Assembly (NCBI GenBank): GCA_963971575.1
Contig: OZ020611.1
Location: 242,692,654 to 242,756,653 of the forward strand
Length of the DNA: 64,000 nt
From: Liopterus haemorrhoidalis
Lineage: Eukaryota > Arthropoda > Insecta > Coleoptera > Dytiscidae
Direction of reading: 5' to 3'
Shown in pieces: positions 54,010 through 64,000 of the stretch. The notes beneath the pieces are model-generated. The model was not told the origin of the DNA. It did not search any database and was given only the letters and a program-made list of their open reading frames with translations. How positions within the stretch are numbered: the stretch's first letter is position 1; every line of letters starts with the position of its first letter. The translations under genes and the position numbers were made by a program.

Positions 54010-55570
54010 TAAGATTCCTTTTATTTGAATTTAGCTTGTTGTTTTTTTGTTAAATTGTATTTTGGAAATATAAATTAAGTTTGCAAAGTAAGAGAATGCT
54101 TCACATCAAAACTACAAGTCAATATTTATTTATTAAAATTCTTATTTTATACATTATAATTTAATGTCTTTATTTTTGCAGAACAATATTATTTTGCAAG
54201 TTAATTTCGAAATATTTACGTTAATAATCGTTATTATGGCAAGTAACATAGCAATAAGTGTGTCTGCCATATCTAAATGGTTTGAAGAAACAATGTGTTG
54301 TTTTTATTTTATCCATTATTGTTTTTTATTTTCATCTGTCACAAAACGAAAAAATTTGCAATTAAAAATGTAGCTGTAAAGGTTACAATTTGGAGCAAAA
54401 CAATACACTAATATGCATTCTAAAACAAAATATTAATGATTACTTAGTGTTAATTAAATAAATACTAAAGATATTTCGATTTTCATATTATTTAAAAACG
54501 TAACCTATAAATATATCTTCGAATCCTTATTTATATATTTATAAAATCATTATTCTATTATATAAAGTATCTGGACTGTATATATTAGTATATATTTATC
54601 AAAAATACATATTTTTTGCTCCAAAATTAAAGATATGCATAAAATTAATTTGTCCTTGCTTCGGATTGGTTTAAGACGTCATCCCAATTACACTGTTAAA
54701 ATATTGTTTTTAGTCCAAGTTGACAGGTGTTCAGTGTCGTACATGGGAAATATATATTATTTATATTATTTTATTTTTTTCGTATATTTTGTTATTATTT
54801 ACATATTTAGACTTTTATTTATATTCTTGTCGTAGATTTTATGGAGAAAATTCCCCATGTAATTTGTTTTTACGCAGTTATATATTTTTTAGGTTATCTG
54901 ACATATAAATATTTTAGTAAAATTGGGGGGGGGCAGAAAATATTTGAAATAATTTTTTATCGTTTACACATGAAAATACAAGTGATACTAAAAAAAAGGT
55001 CATCACATCTAAAATACATTTTTCTCCAAGTCTGGGGAGGGGGCAACTAGGGGCCAGAGCAATTTTTGGGGGAAGCTACCCCCGGTTCCCCCACTAGCAC
55101 TGCCACTGCATAGCAGTTTGAAATATTGACATATAAATATTTAACAGGTGTATTCTGGAGATATTTTCAACACTTAAGATGCATAATATAGACCCCGATC
55201 GTTTCAAAATATTTTTAATGCTGAAAAATCAATTTATTCCTTGCCATTTATACCATTTTACTCTATGAAAATTTCGTGACTGACGAAAATAATTTTGTAT
55301 ATTTTATTTGTACATTTCATTCTGCATAGTTTTTGTAATTGTGGGCCTACTTATAGAAAATGCATAAAAAAAACGTCAAAAAACACAAGTATATCTTTTT
55401 TTTTTAAATCTCCTCCCTAAAAGACAAAAATTCCCCTAAGCAATAGGCTAAAACCTCCAGAATCAGATGCCGTTTTCCGCACAACACAAACTTCGCCCTA
55501 ACCACTTTTTTTTTATTACATGGATACAATATATAAAAATAGTTTTTTGCAAAATACAAAAAATTTGTTT
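54010..55570. other. No gene recognised
   Basis: AT-rich with many Phe/Ile/Tyr-rich chance frames (for example 54164-54373 and 54635-55050), none with a domain. About 55030-55115 is G/C-rich ('gggggaagctacccccggtt') and ends 'actgccactg' (reverse complement CAGTGGCAGT), possibly a DNA-transposon terminus without a partner. Confidence 0.4.
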
Positions 55571-55581
55571 TTTTTTTTATA

Positions 55582-55762
55582 CAGTCTATTCCAAACGATT
55601 AGGCGGAACTAACTGGAATTTTTATTTTTGTAAGTTGTCATTAGCTATTTTTTTATATATTGAAGTTGGCTTTTCCTGAACAAAATGATTAACAGCTTCA
55701 ATCAATCTGTAAAAATTACTAGATTTGTAAATTTAGTTCCGCCTAATCGTTTGGAATAGACC
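55582..55762. mobile_element. MITE family N, copy 3 (complete, 181 bp)
   Basis: Flanked by TA (55580-55581 and 55763-55764). Inverted repeats of about 30 bp: CAGTCTATTCCAAACGATTA with 'ggcggaactaa', and the near-perfect complement at the right end. TA duplication and a CAGT-type start suggest Tc1/mariner mobilisation. Non-coding. Confidence 0.82.
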
Positions 55763-55764
55763 TA

Positions 55765-56168
55765 CTCTTTGGTTATTATCATCCAGTGATCACTGATTTG
55801 CCAGTAATTTATTGCTATATTTTATTTAAAAAAATTATTAATATTGAATATAAAAATACTAAACAAAAATGTAATTCACGTGCAGTCAACATTCAAAATA
55901 AATATTGTTTTATTTTAAACATAATTATAATACAAAATATAAACATAACAATACTTTTATATCAAAAACAAAAACTTTTTTAGATTGCTTTGAAAAACAA
56001 AAACCCAAAAACATTTTTTTTTAACTGTGACTCTTTGAATTTTGGCTATTAGAAAATATATTTTAAGTAGTGGGGTAACCTTCCCCTAATTTATTTATTT
56101 TTTTATTTTATTTTTTTTATTTTTTTTTTTTTTTTTTTTATTATTTAGAATCTACTTCATTGAGAGCA
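55765..56168. other. No gene; AT-rich and T-rich
   Basis: Includes a T-rich tract (about 56090-56145). A 65-codon frame (55786-55983) has no domain. Confidence 0.4.
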
Positions 56169-56246
56169 TTAAGGAGGGGTAGGGTCTGATAACCAAATTT
56201 TAAGCATATTTTTGTGAATTTTTTTCAAATCTATGGTTAAATTTAT

Positions 56247-56428
56247 TGTTAATGCAGAGTAATTTATATGTATATATAATTGTAATATTTAATATCTATA
56301 TACATTTCATATAATATTTTGACATATACACTACTTCATATTTTTACATATCAATATCAATAACATCTATATCCTAGCAACTGTTGATTGCTGATCTTAT
56401 ATGTTACATTTACATTTCCGTAGCAACA
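56247..56428 (-). repeat. Copia 3' LTR (182 bp)
   Basis: On the reverse strand it starts TGTTGCTACGG and ends CTGCATTAACA (TG...CA). No difference from 60692-60873 was found by eye. Confidence 0.93.
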
Positions 56429-56440
56429 CTCCCCCTCAAT
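56429..56440 (-). promoter_or_regulatory. Copia polypurine tract
   Basis: Reverse strand attgagggggag lies immediately upstream of the 3' LTR. This is where plus-strand DNA synthesis would be primed. Confidence 0.8.
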
Positions 56441-56453
56441 CAGCAGTAGCTAT

Positions 56454-59400
56454 TTATTCATAATTTTGCATTGACAAATATTTGACACATGTCAGATGTT
56501 TGTCAGATGTCAAACCTTTTGTCATAATATCAGCTGTCATTTTTTGAGTTGAGATGTGTTTCACTTCCAGCTTACCATCTCTTATTAATTCCCTTATAAA
56601 ATGATGCTTGATATCTATGTGTTTAGTTCGGCTATGGAAGGTGTCATTTTCAGCTAAACACGTCGCGCCAACATTATCGGAGTATATCAGTACGGATGTC
56701 TGTCTTAATAATGACAATTCTTGTAGCAGATTTTTCAAATAAATTGCTTCTTTTGCAGCTTCTACAAGTGCCATGTATTCCGCTTCAGTACTAGACAGCG
56801 CAACTGTATGTTGTTTACGCGCTTCCCAACTAATAGGTCCATTCGCTAAAGTGAAGACAAAACCAGTATACGAACGTCTGTCTACAATACATGAGCCCCA
56901 GTCTGCATCAGCATAGCCCATTAACTCTTTGTTGCTACGACAATATTTAATTTCCATATCTATAGTTCCCTTTAGATATCTTAAAATTCTCTTTGCCGCT
57001 AACCAATGTTCCTTTCCAAAATTAGTGGTAAACTGGCTGAGATAATTGGTAGCAAAAGCAATATCAGGTCTTGTACCAACTGCTAAATATATCAAACTAC
57101 CAATTAAATTTTGATATGGACATTTATCCATTTCCTCCCATTTTTCCTTAGGTTTATTAAACTTTACATTTGGTTCCATTGGTGTTTTTACTGGGTTTGA
57201 ATTTACCATACCGAAACGTTCTAGTAATTCAATAATATAATGTTTTTGTGACATACTAATCTCCCCCTTTTCGGTTTGGGTAAATTCAATTCCTAAACAT
57301 TGCTTGATTTTTCCAAGGTCTTTTACGTCAAAATGCTTACCTAAATCTTCTTTAAATTTTTTTATTTGAACCAAATTTTTACTTGCTATAATAATATCAT
57401 CTACAAAAACAGCAACAAACATTATTTCATCTCCTTTTCTGTTGAAATAAATACAAGGGTCCGTTTTGAGATGTTTTAGTCCTATGTTTAACAATGTTTC
57501 ATTTAGTTTTATGTTCCATTGCCTACCGGACTGTTTTAATCCATAAAGAGATTTTGTTAGTAAACAAGTTTTCTTTTCTGCTTTATTTGTGATTTCTCTT
57601 AACCATTCTCTAGCTGTTTTCTTTACATCTTTTTCTACTTTTTTCACCGTTTTTTCACCGTTTTTCAATATTTCTTCCAACGCTGCCTTCAAGTGTTCTG
57701 GTATTTTCATGAAGATTTCTTCTTCAATTTCACCATTCAGATATGCAGTCTTGATATCTAATTGATGAATGTGCAAACCTAGTTGAGCTGCAAGTGCCAT
57801 TATCAATCTTATTGATTTTAGCCTTGCTACCGGTGAAAAAGTTTTATTAAAGTCTAAACCTTCGATCTGACTGTAACCTTTTGCTACTAATCTTGCTTTT
57901 CTTCTTTGTAGTGATCCATCTAAGTTTAATTTATTTGTTAATATCATGCGTGATCCAATTTCTTTTCTATTCGATGGTAAATTTACAATTTTCCATGTTT
58001 TATTTTTTATCATTGAGATAATTTCTTCGCAGATAGCTTTTAACCATTCTTGTTTTTCATGGCCCTCTAGTGCTTCTTTTACATTGACTTCTGCAGTAGT
58101 TGCTTGTTCATTTTTTACTTCTTGAATCATCGTGTACTTTTTCTTCGGTCTTCCTAATTTTCCTGTTTTTATTAAACTTGGTCTTCCACGGCCTCTTTTT
58201 ATCACAACTTCATTTTGCGATATATCTTCATCTGATGAGACATCTTTTATTGAATTTTCTTCTATGTCTTCCCTATGTCCATCATTTTCGTTTTCAAAAT
58301 TTTGATTTTCATTTCTTGGATCTTCTTTCTCTTCTTCTGTTCTTATAGTTTTATTATTAAGGTTTTTTCTACGGTTGTAAGTTATTTCATAATGATCATC
58401 ATCGGATTCATTATTTTCTTCATCGCTAATACATTTTTCAGTTTCATCATCATAAATTTCTTCATATTTTCTATTTTCTGGAAATTTATTTAAAAATTTC
58501 ACGTCTCTACTTACAATTATTCTTCTTTTTGTAGGAGACCATAAACGATATGCTTTGGATTGTTCAGAATATCCCACAAATATGCATTTTTCAGATCTAT
58601 CTTCAAATTTACTTTTCTCAGGCCTTTTATCAAGTACATATGCTACAGAACCAAAAATTCTAAAATAATAAATGGACGTACGTTTACCAAACCACAAGTT
58701 GAATGGTGTTTCCATATTAATACTTGACGAACTGCAACGATTTCTTATATAATTTGCTGTTGAAATTGCTTCAGCCCAAAAAGTAGCCGATAAACCTGAT
58801 TGTAACAATAAGCATCTTGCCATTTCCACCAGAGTTCTGTTTTTTCTTTCTGATATTCCAGATTGCTCAGGTGTGTAAGGAACACTTAGTCTATGTCGTA
58901 TTCCATTGGCTTTTAAATAATCTTGAAATTCTTTACTGCAGTATTCCCTGCCATTATCAGATTGAATAGATTTTATCTTCTGTCCAGTCTGATTTTCTAC
59001 CAAATTCTTATAATCTTTGAAATATTTTAAAGCTTCGCTTTTTGTTTTCATAAGACGTACTTCGCACCATCTTGATTTATCGTCCGTGAATGTGATAAAA
59101 TACTTATTTCCACCAAGTGATTGTGTCCTCATTGGTCCACAAATGTCTGTGTGAACGATATCTAATAAATTTTTTGACACTCTGAAAGATTTTTTTGGGA
59201 AAGGTTTCTGTGTCATTTTGCTCCGTAAGCATATTTCACAAGGTTGTAGCTTGCTTTGCTTTTCAAAATTTAAACCTATGACCAGATCCTTTTTCCTCAT
59301 ATCCAATAATGCTCTTTCATGTATATGACCCAATCTTTGATGCCACATATCAATCTCAGAAAATTCATTTGTTACATTTGCTACCTCAAGATTTTCTTGA

Positions 59401-60614
59401 ATTATGTACAAATTATTTATTCGTTTGGCCGTCATAACAATAATACCTTTTTGGTCTATTATCTTGGCAATATTTCTTTCAAATTTGACAGTGAATCCAT
59501 GATCTGTCAATTTTGACACTGACATTAAATTGATTCTCAAATCTGGAACAAAAAGTGTATTTTCTAAAGTTAATTTAATTAAATTTTTGTTACCCTTAAT
59601 ATTTAAAGTAACGTTTCCTCTTCCTTTAATTTCTGTTGTCATATTATTTGCCAAATTTACAATTTCACAGATTTCTTTAACTCCATTTTTAAATTTCTGG
59701 TAGTCTGCACACATATGTGACGTGCTTCCACTATCCAAACACCATAGACTTTTATAATTGAATTTTGTATTTGAATTATTGTGGTAATATCCATGACCAA
59801 TATGTTCCGAAGTATACCCCGTATTTTCCATGGATTTTTGATTTTGTACCTTATTTTTATTATAATAATTATTTCTTTTTAAGAATCTGCATTCGGATAT
59901 AACGTGACCAATTTTTCCGCAATTATCACATTTATTTGGAAATCTACGTTCCTTTTTAAAATGCTTTTCCGAATAATAATTTTTATTTCCTGTGAAATTC
60001 TTATTCGCCATCATTGCACCTGATGTACATACAGTTCGTTCTTCACGAGCTTCAAATTCTTCTAAAATTTTAATTTTCAAACTATCTAATTTTGGCAAAT
60101 TATCTCTGGCTTCTATGGCGATTCGAAAATTTTCCATTTTTTCAGGTAAACTATACAATAAAATTATAACCAATAGATCTTCATTGATTTCAAGGTTAAT
60201 TTGCCTTAACTTATCTACGGTATCAATAAAAGAACGTAAAAAGTCTTTTACATCTTCATTTTCCTTCATTTTTGAAAAAAGAAGTTTCTTTAGAAGTGTA
60301 GCCTTTCTAGCAGGTCCTTTCGATACGTAAATATCATGTAGTTTGTTCCATATTTCATTTGAAGTAGTACAACCTTTAATTTGGCTTAACTCAGATGGGC
60401 TAATTGAGAGAATTAGATCTGATTTCGCCTTTTGATCCGCGAAGTCCCATTCTTCTCTAATTTTTGCGTTATCCGCATTCCCATCTATCTTCTCTGGTTT
60501 ACTATTCTTACCATTGACATAATTCCAAGCATCGTTTTTTATTAATAACGCTTCTACCTGAATTGTCCAAGTATCAAAATTATTTTTCTTTAATTTTTCT
60601 ATTTTGATACTCAT
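56454..60614 (-). CDS. Copia gag-pol polyprotein (1386 aa), intact
   Basis: A single open frame from ATG 60614 to the stop at 56454, with Copia domain order. Gag lies at about residues 1-225. A CCHC zinc knuckle is at C229-C232-H237-C242. The aspartic protease has DSG at 294-296. The pre-integrase zinc site is H425/H430 with C459/C462. The integrase catalytic residues are D490, D553 and E589, with 35 residues between the last two (DD35E). An acidic linker (about 720-800) is followed by two Gly-Arg-Pro motifs at 806-826. The reverse transcriptase has its catalytic FVDDI at 1070-1074 and a Lys-rich insertion at about 975-1015. RNase H has 'SSTEAEY' (1274-1280) and 'YSDN' (1311-1314). All key residues are present. 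It lacks the frameshift that separates gag and pol in some retroelements, so gag would have to come from processing or alternative RNA. The start 20-30 codons before the gag-like helices fits the family. Confidence 0.96.
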   Translation of the reverse strand: MSIKIEKLKKNNFDTWTIQVEALLIKNDAWNYVNGKNSKPEKIDGNADNAKIREEWDFADQKAKSDLILSISPSELSQIKGCTTSNEIWNKLHDIYVSKGPARKATLLKKLLFSKMKENEDVKDFLRSFIDTVDKLRQINLEINEDLLVIILLYSLPEKMENFRIAIEARDNLPKLDSLKIKILEEFEAREERTVCTSGAMMANKNFTGNKNYYSEKHFKKERRFPNKCDNCGKIGHVISECRFLKRNNYYNKNKVQNQKSMENTGYTSEHIGHGYYHNNSNTKFNYKSLWCLDSGSTSHMCADYQKFKNGVKEICEIVNLANNMTTEIKGRGNVTLNIKGNKNLIKLTLENTLFVPDLRINLMSVSKLTDHGFTVKFERNIAKIIDQKGIIVMTAKRINNLYIIQENLEVANVTNEFSEIDMWHQRLGHIHERALLDMRKKDLVIGLNFEKQSKLQPCEICLRSKMTQKPFPKKSFRVSKNLLDIVHTDICGPMRTQSLGGNKYFITFTDDKSRWCEVRLMKTKSEALKYFKDYKNLVENQTGQKIKSIQSDNGREYCSKEFQDYLKANGIRHRLSVPYTPEQSGISERKNRTLVEMARCLLLQSGLSATFWAEAISTANYIRNRCSSSSINMETPFNLWFGKRTSIYYFRIFGSVAYVLDKRPEKSKFEDRSEKCIFVGYSEQSKAYRLWSPTKRRIIVSRDVKFLNKFPENRKYEEIYDDETEKCISDEENNESDDDHYEITYNRRKNLNNKTIRTEEEKEDPRNENQNFENENDGHREDIEENSIKDVSSDEDISQNEVVIKRGRGRPSLIKTGKLGRPKKKYTMIQEVKNEQATTAEVNVKEALEGHEKQEWLKAICEEIISMIKNKTWKIVNLPSNRKEIGSRMILTNKLNLDGSLQRRKARLVAKGYSQIEGLDFNKTFSPVARLKSIRLIMALAAQLGLHIHQLDIKTAYLNGEIEEEIFMKIPEHLKAALEEILKNGEKTVKKVEKDVKKTAREWLREITNKAEKKTCLLTKSLYGLKQSGRQWNIKLNETLLNIGLKHLKTDPCIYFNRKGDEIMFVAVFVDDIIIASKNLVQIKKFKEDLGKHFDVKDLGKIKQCLGIEFTQTEKGEISMSQKHYIIELLERFGMVNSNPVKTPMEPNVKFNKPKEKWEEMDKCPYQNLIGSLIYLAVGTRPDIAFATNYLSQFTTNFGKEHWLAAKRILRYLKGTIDMEIKYCRSNKELMGYADADWGSCIVDRRSYTGFVFTLANGPISWEARKQHTVALSSTEAEYMALVEAAKEAIYLKNLLQELSLLRQTSVLIYSDNVGATCLAENDTFHSRTKHIDIKHHFIRELIRDGKLEVKHISTQKMTADIMTKGLTSDKHLTCVKYLSMQNYE

Positions 60615-60677
60615 CTCTGCGAATTTTACTCACACTTTTTTTTTTATTATTAATATATTTTTAACAAGCTGGGTATT

Positions 60678-60691
60678 CTGGGCCCATAACC
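60678..60691 (-). promoter_or_regulatory. Copia primer-binding site (initiator tRNA-Met, internal)
   Basis: Forward strand ctgggcccataacc, directly adjoining the 5' LTR. It equals the anticodon-stem-loop segment of insect initiator tRNA-Met rather than a tRNA 3' end. This is the site type used by Drosophila copia, which is primed by a cleaved half-tRNA. Confidence 0.85.
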
Positions 60692-60873
60692 TGTTAATGC
60701 AGAGTAATTTATATGTATATATAATTGTAATATTTAATATCTATATACATTTCATATAATATTTTGACATATACACTACTTCATATTTTTACATATCAAT
60801 ATCAATAACATCTATATCCTAGCAACTGTTGATTGCTGATCTTATATGTTACATTTACATTTCCGTAGCAACA
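60692..60873 (-). repeat. Copia 5' LTR (182 bp)
   Basis: Same sequence as 56247-56428. In reverse orientation it is upstream of gag-pol and would hold the promoter. Confidence 0.93.
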
Positions 60874-61639
60874 TTTATTCATTTTCAAACTAAGTACATA
60901 TATAAAGTATGTTTTGAAGAAGATACAAAAAAAATTTGAAGGCAAAATATGGCGAAATGAGCCAGCTGTGGCAAATCTTCTCAGACTGATACTGCGGTGA
61001 CCAGCATAACTCGTCACTGGATCATCTGAAATCAAAAATCCAAAAAGATTTTGTTAGTTTATGAGTTTGCCGAGGTAATGACCTTGAGTTTTTAGTTTTA
61101 AAATGATTTTTCAGTTTTTAGCGTTACTTAGAAGACAAAAAAAATTAATTCCCCCTAAAAATGAGTATATTTGTGATTGTTAAGTAAAAAAAAATATGAA
61201 AAAAAAAATATCTCAACGTCGTTACCTCGGCAAACTCATAAACTAACAAAATCTTTTTGGATTTTTGATTTCAGATGATCCAGTGACGAGTTCACCATTT
61301 TTTTTTTTTTCCGGAGTCTCAGAAGATTTGCCACAGCTGGCTCATTTTACCATATTTTGCCTTCAAATTTTTTTTGTATCTTCTTCAAAACATACTTTAT
61401 ATATGTACTTAGTTTGAAAATGAATAAATTTAACCATAGATTTGAAAAAAATTCACAAAAATATGCTTAAAATTTGGTTATCAGACCCTACCCCCCTTAA
61501 GTAAATTAGAGTGTGTACCGAAGCCAGTTTATGCAATTTATGAACTGAATTTTTACTTATTGACCAATCCGGACAATTATCCCATTCCATACAAGGTAGA
61601 AAGGACAGCATTTATTATGTAAATTAGTTGAAAATAGTC

Positions 61640-62578
61640 TGCATACAAGAGAGACATCCAGTGACGTTTCTCCTTATAGATCACTGTCTTGTGTTGCGGT
61701 AGGTTGTTTGGCCAAAGTCTCTTTAACCTTCTGTTATCAAGGTCGTTTATTAAATTTACACAATTTCATTTTCATGTCGGTCATGGTATTTGTTGGTAAC
61801 TGTATGAATTTGTTCTGTGATGAAAGTGATTCTGGATCTTTCACGGATCAGTCTTCACGGATCATTCCATTTAAGAAGTACCAAGGTGCATTCACCAAAG
61901 CGAATTTGCGTCTTTGATTGGAATCGAAGTCCATACGACCATATGGGCTTGAGTATGGTGTTATAGAGCCAAACTTTATTTGAAACCGATAATCTTGATT
62001 TTCTACCAAGAAGACAATACATTTGGCGAAATTTTAAGTCTAACTGCTTACGATTCGCTTATATGTGTTTACTCCAGGTCAGTCTTTTGTCCAAATGCAG
62101 TCCAAGGTATTTTACTTCAGTTTTTATGGGAACTGGAATGCCATTGATTGTTACTTGTCGGCAAGTACTGAGTCTGGTTGTAAACGTGACTTGGACAGAT
62201 TTAGATTGATTTACTTCAGTTCGCCATTTATTGTACCAATCGTTTATAAGATTTAAATTACTTTGAAGAATTATAGAAGCTTCGTTAGCATCATTGTTTG
62301 TTGATAGTATAGCAACGTCATCAGCAAATGCAGCTATCTTAGTGCGTCTGTCTCAGGTATATCTGCAGTATAAAGTAGGTAAAGGAATGGCACAAGTACA
62401 CTACCTTGGGGAACACCAGATGTTATGGGATAGTAAATTGATAGGGCATCATGGTATTTAACTGAGAAGTTTCTATCTGTCAAGTAGGACTGAAGAAGGA
62501 AATAATAATTACTGGATATGAGATTTTTTAGTTTATAAAGCAGACATGTATGACACACCTTATCAAATGCTTGCTAAT
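61640..62578 (-). pseudogene. Jockey-like LINE reverse transcriptase, 5'-truncated and decayed
   Basis: Reverse strand from about 62578: 'AFDKVCHTCLLYKLKNL' (motif A region), 'YYFLLQSYLTDRNFSVKY', 'ITSGVPQGSVLVPFLYLLYT' (motif B), after a frameshift 'IAAFADDVAILSTNNDANEA' (the catalytic ADD box), 'LINDWYNKWRTEVNQSKSVQ', 'VKYLGLHLDKRLTWSKH', and past a gap 'RKSRLSVSNKVWLYNTILKP' and 'IWSYG'. A further frameshift leads to 'VNAPWYFLNGMI' and 'TNKYHDRHEN'. This is the RT palm and thumb of the Jockey group. Stops and frameshifts rule out function. No endonuclease domain upstream. Confidence 0.88.
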
Positions 62579-63430
62579 TTATTATGAAATTGAATTTTTG
62601 AAAAAATCCCAAAATGCCTTCCTGATAATTTTTAATAATTTCTGATGGATACAACGTATACTAAATTAAATAACACATTTATTGACTTTATTGCGTCACA
62701 AGTAGACACTGATTTTATTTTCTTCCTGATAAAATTCACTCTTTTGATAAATTTGTTTCAAAAGTTTCCGCCACTTTGAAGTAAAATTGAATAGTTTCAA
62801 AACCACAAAATACCCTTTCAAACACAAAACTTCGAATTTTCAACCCAATTATATTCCATGATTTCTTTTAAATTTTCCAAATTCAAAGCACAGATTAAAA
62901 CGTCAAAGATTTGATTGAAATTTAGAAAAAATAGATCAATCAAAAGCTAGTCAAATAAAAACTCACTATAAAACAGAAAAATTTCAAATAAAACAAACAT
63001 GATATTTCGGTTTAATGATTAATTGAAGTCATTACTAATGGTTCCATTTTAAAATATGGTCGAACCTATATATGTTGGTAGCATCTGGCGTTCACAGATG
63101 TCGCTACTAACGACGTCAAATCCCGGAATGCATTGCGATGATATTCCATTGTTACTGACTTGAATGCTGCTTTCAGAAGTTTTAATTCATGTTTAAAAAC
63201 TGTTTTATGGAAGGAAACTTTAGTTTTTTGATACAAAAGTTGATAGTTGGCGTTGAATAATAAAATTTAATTATTGTTAATGACTTTTAATATGTTTAAC
63301 GATGCAAAGTAAGTTGAAAAAAGGATTTAAGTTTTATTAAAGATTATACTTTAAAGACTAATTAAGTTAGTCTATTAAAAAGGTTGATAGATGCATTATA
63401 TCCCATATATAGTAACCCAAAGGAAAAATG
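62579..63430. other. No gene recognised
   Basis: AT-rich with one short, more complex segment around 63060-63175 ('ggtagcatctggcgttcac', 'cgacgtcaaatcccggaatg'). No coding evidence. Confidence 0.4.
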
Positions 63431-63660
63431 ACCAACGGAGTGGCCAAGCTCGTTATTTCGTGCAGTTTGGACTGGTGAAAACAGTCTAGATTGTAAGGTT
63501 GGTGGTTCGATTCTCCTCCGTTGGTGATATTAGTCGGCCGAGAATAATATGTTTACATTACTCCCATTTCACAATCATTCACCCCTCATCCAGGTGTAGG
63601 AGCTCGCCCCCTGAATGATCATAACCTTATCAACTTAAAGTCGGTTTTACAGCGTAAGGA
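63431..63660 (+). mobile_element. SINE-like unit with tRNA-type head
   Basis: The head 'ccaacggagtggccaagctc' to 'ggtggttcgattctcctccgttgg' has 7-bp acceptor-like ends (CCAACGG/CCGTTGG), a B box (ggttcgattct), and a class-II-tRNA-like extra arm. The D and T stems are poor, so this is a tRNA-derived SINE head or decayed tRNA, not a functional tRNA. A body with 'gtcggccgagaataatatgt' and 'gtgtaggagctcgccccctg' follows. No tail or duplication could be fixed. Confidence 0.5.
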
Positions 63661-63754
63661 ATATTTTTAATTGACATTTAAAGTCAGTAACACACCATAA
63701 AAGTAACCAAAATAACCAGATCTAGTGTGTTCTTACAAAAGTGAATAGCTTCTA

Positions 63755-63850
63755 CAGTCTGTTCCAAACGGTTAAGCGGAACTAGATTTTGCAATCTAGT
63801 TACTTTCATCGTTTAAATCGTGCCTTTCGGCCGTTTTGTTTAAGCTTTGT
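63755..63850. mobile_element. MITE family N, copy 4 (one end)
   Basis: Starts 'tacagtctgttccaaacggt' followed by 'taagcggaactag', matching the left end of copy 3. The middle has diverged and no right end was found before the window ends. Confidence 0.6.
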
Positions 63851-64000
63851 AAATCATACTTACAATAAACATTTTTTGATTAAGGTTAATATCATTTTAA
63901 AATGTCATTTTCTTTATATTTTGATTTTTTGTGTCATTCTTAATACAAATTTCCCATTTATTTATTTTTTTGTCATTAAAACATCTAAAAAAAAATATTT
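63851..64000. other. No gene; AT-rich window end
   Basis: Nothing recognisable. Confidence 0.4.

Larger units (their letters stand above)
56247..60873 (-). mobile_element. Full-length Copia retrotransposon (4627 bp)
   Basis: Two 182-bp LTRs, identical as far as I can read, bound a single gag-pol frame on the reverse strand. The 5-bp target duplication tttat is perfect (56242-56246 and 60874-60878). A primer-binding site directly follows the 5' LTR and a purine tract directly precedes the 3' LTR. Identical LTRs and an unbroken frame indicate a very young, possibly active copy. It lies inside the foldback element. Confidence 0.95.
56173..61496. mobile_element. TTAA-flanked foldback element, split by Copia
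   Basis: Flanked by TTAA (56169-56172 and 61497-61500). The left arm 56173-56246 continues after the Copia at 60879-61110, and the right arm is about 61200-61496. The arms match almost exactly ('gtagggtctgataaccaaat', 'ttcaaatctatggttaaatt', 'cattttcaaactaagtacat', 'gatttgccacagctggctca', 'tcagatgatccagtgacgag'). Without Copia the element is about 0.69 kb, nearly all palindrome. TTAA use suggests piggyBac-type mobilisation. Confidence 0.78.

Noticed and set aside
54164..55050. Cluster of short Phe/Ile/Tyr-rich frames as membrane proteins
   Set aside because: This composition is what AT-rich non-coding DNA gives in most frames.
58100..60330. Forward-strand frames over the Copia (82, 72, 65 and 112 codons)
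   Set aside because: Antisense shadows of the intact reverse-strand gag-pol.
63434..63530. Functional tRNA gene with a long variable arm
   Set aside because: Acceptor-like ends pair, but the D and T stems do not pair well, and SINE-like body sequence follows.

Overview
This is a repeat-dense, AT-rich stretch of a eukaryotic nuclear genome, almost certainly from an arthropod and most likely an insect. I saw no host gene, ribosomal RNA gene or convincing functional tRNA gene. Nearly everything I can name is a transposable element: Tc1, mariner, DD41D, piggyBac, hAT and Harbinger DNA transposons and their short derivatives, Copia, several broken LINEs, tRNA-derived SINEs, and two abundant repeat families with a GTCT/GTCC tetranucleotide core. 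The superfamily mix and the Copia primer site fit an insect. I cannot name the order or species from sequence alone.

Layout. 1-6.6 kb: dispersed repeats, a hAT-type MITE (711-947), a SINE with a perfect target-site duplication (2801-3018), and a broken Tc1 (3819-5155). 6.7-9.9 kb: a mariner carrying three later insertions (DD41D derivative, piggyBac derivative, family A element). 10-17 kb: a LINE RT fragment, a 1.15-kb hAT element with ATCGAT palindromes, and repeat D interrupted by two MITEs. 17.2-18 kb: a possible solo LTR. 19-29 kb: family A elements with family B inside them, one of which also holds a TTAA element, plus a 116-bp minisatellite between inverted repeats and two LINE remnants. 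30-31.6 kb: a mariner split by a 933-bp hAT element. 32-39 kb: a foldback element, more A and B copies and a second copy of that hAT element. 40-48.6 kb: tandem repeats, a mariner C-terminal half, the second DD41D derivative, and A/B copies. 48.9-50 kb: an unclassified inverted-repeat element full of ACATACAAC motifs. 50-54 kb: family A, a LINE fragment and a Harbinger derivative. 56.2-61.5 kb: a full-length Copia with identical LTRs and an open 1386-codon gag-pol frame, sitting inside a TTAA foldback element. 61.6-64 kb: a Jockey-like RT remnant, a SINE-like unit and a MITE end.

The only long intact coding sequence is the Copia polyprotein. The other transposase and RT fragments are truncated, frameshifted or interrupted. 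Nesting gives relative ages: repeat D is older than the mariner, which is older than its three insertions; family A is older than family B, which is older than the TTAA element.

The most interesting structures are (i) families A and B, which have the layout of Helentron/DINE-like non-autonomous elements, (ii) a variable tRNA-like segment at one fixed internal position of family A, (iii) the unclassified element at 48924-49985, and (iv) three hAT-type families, each with subterminal copies of its own palindrome. All calls were made by reading the sequence; none was checked against a database.
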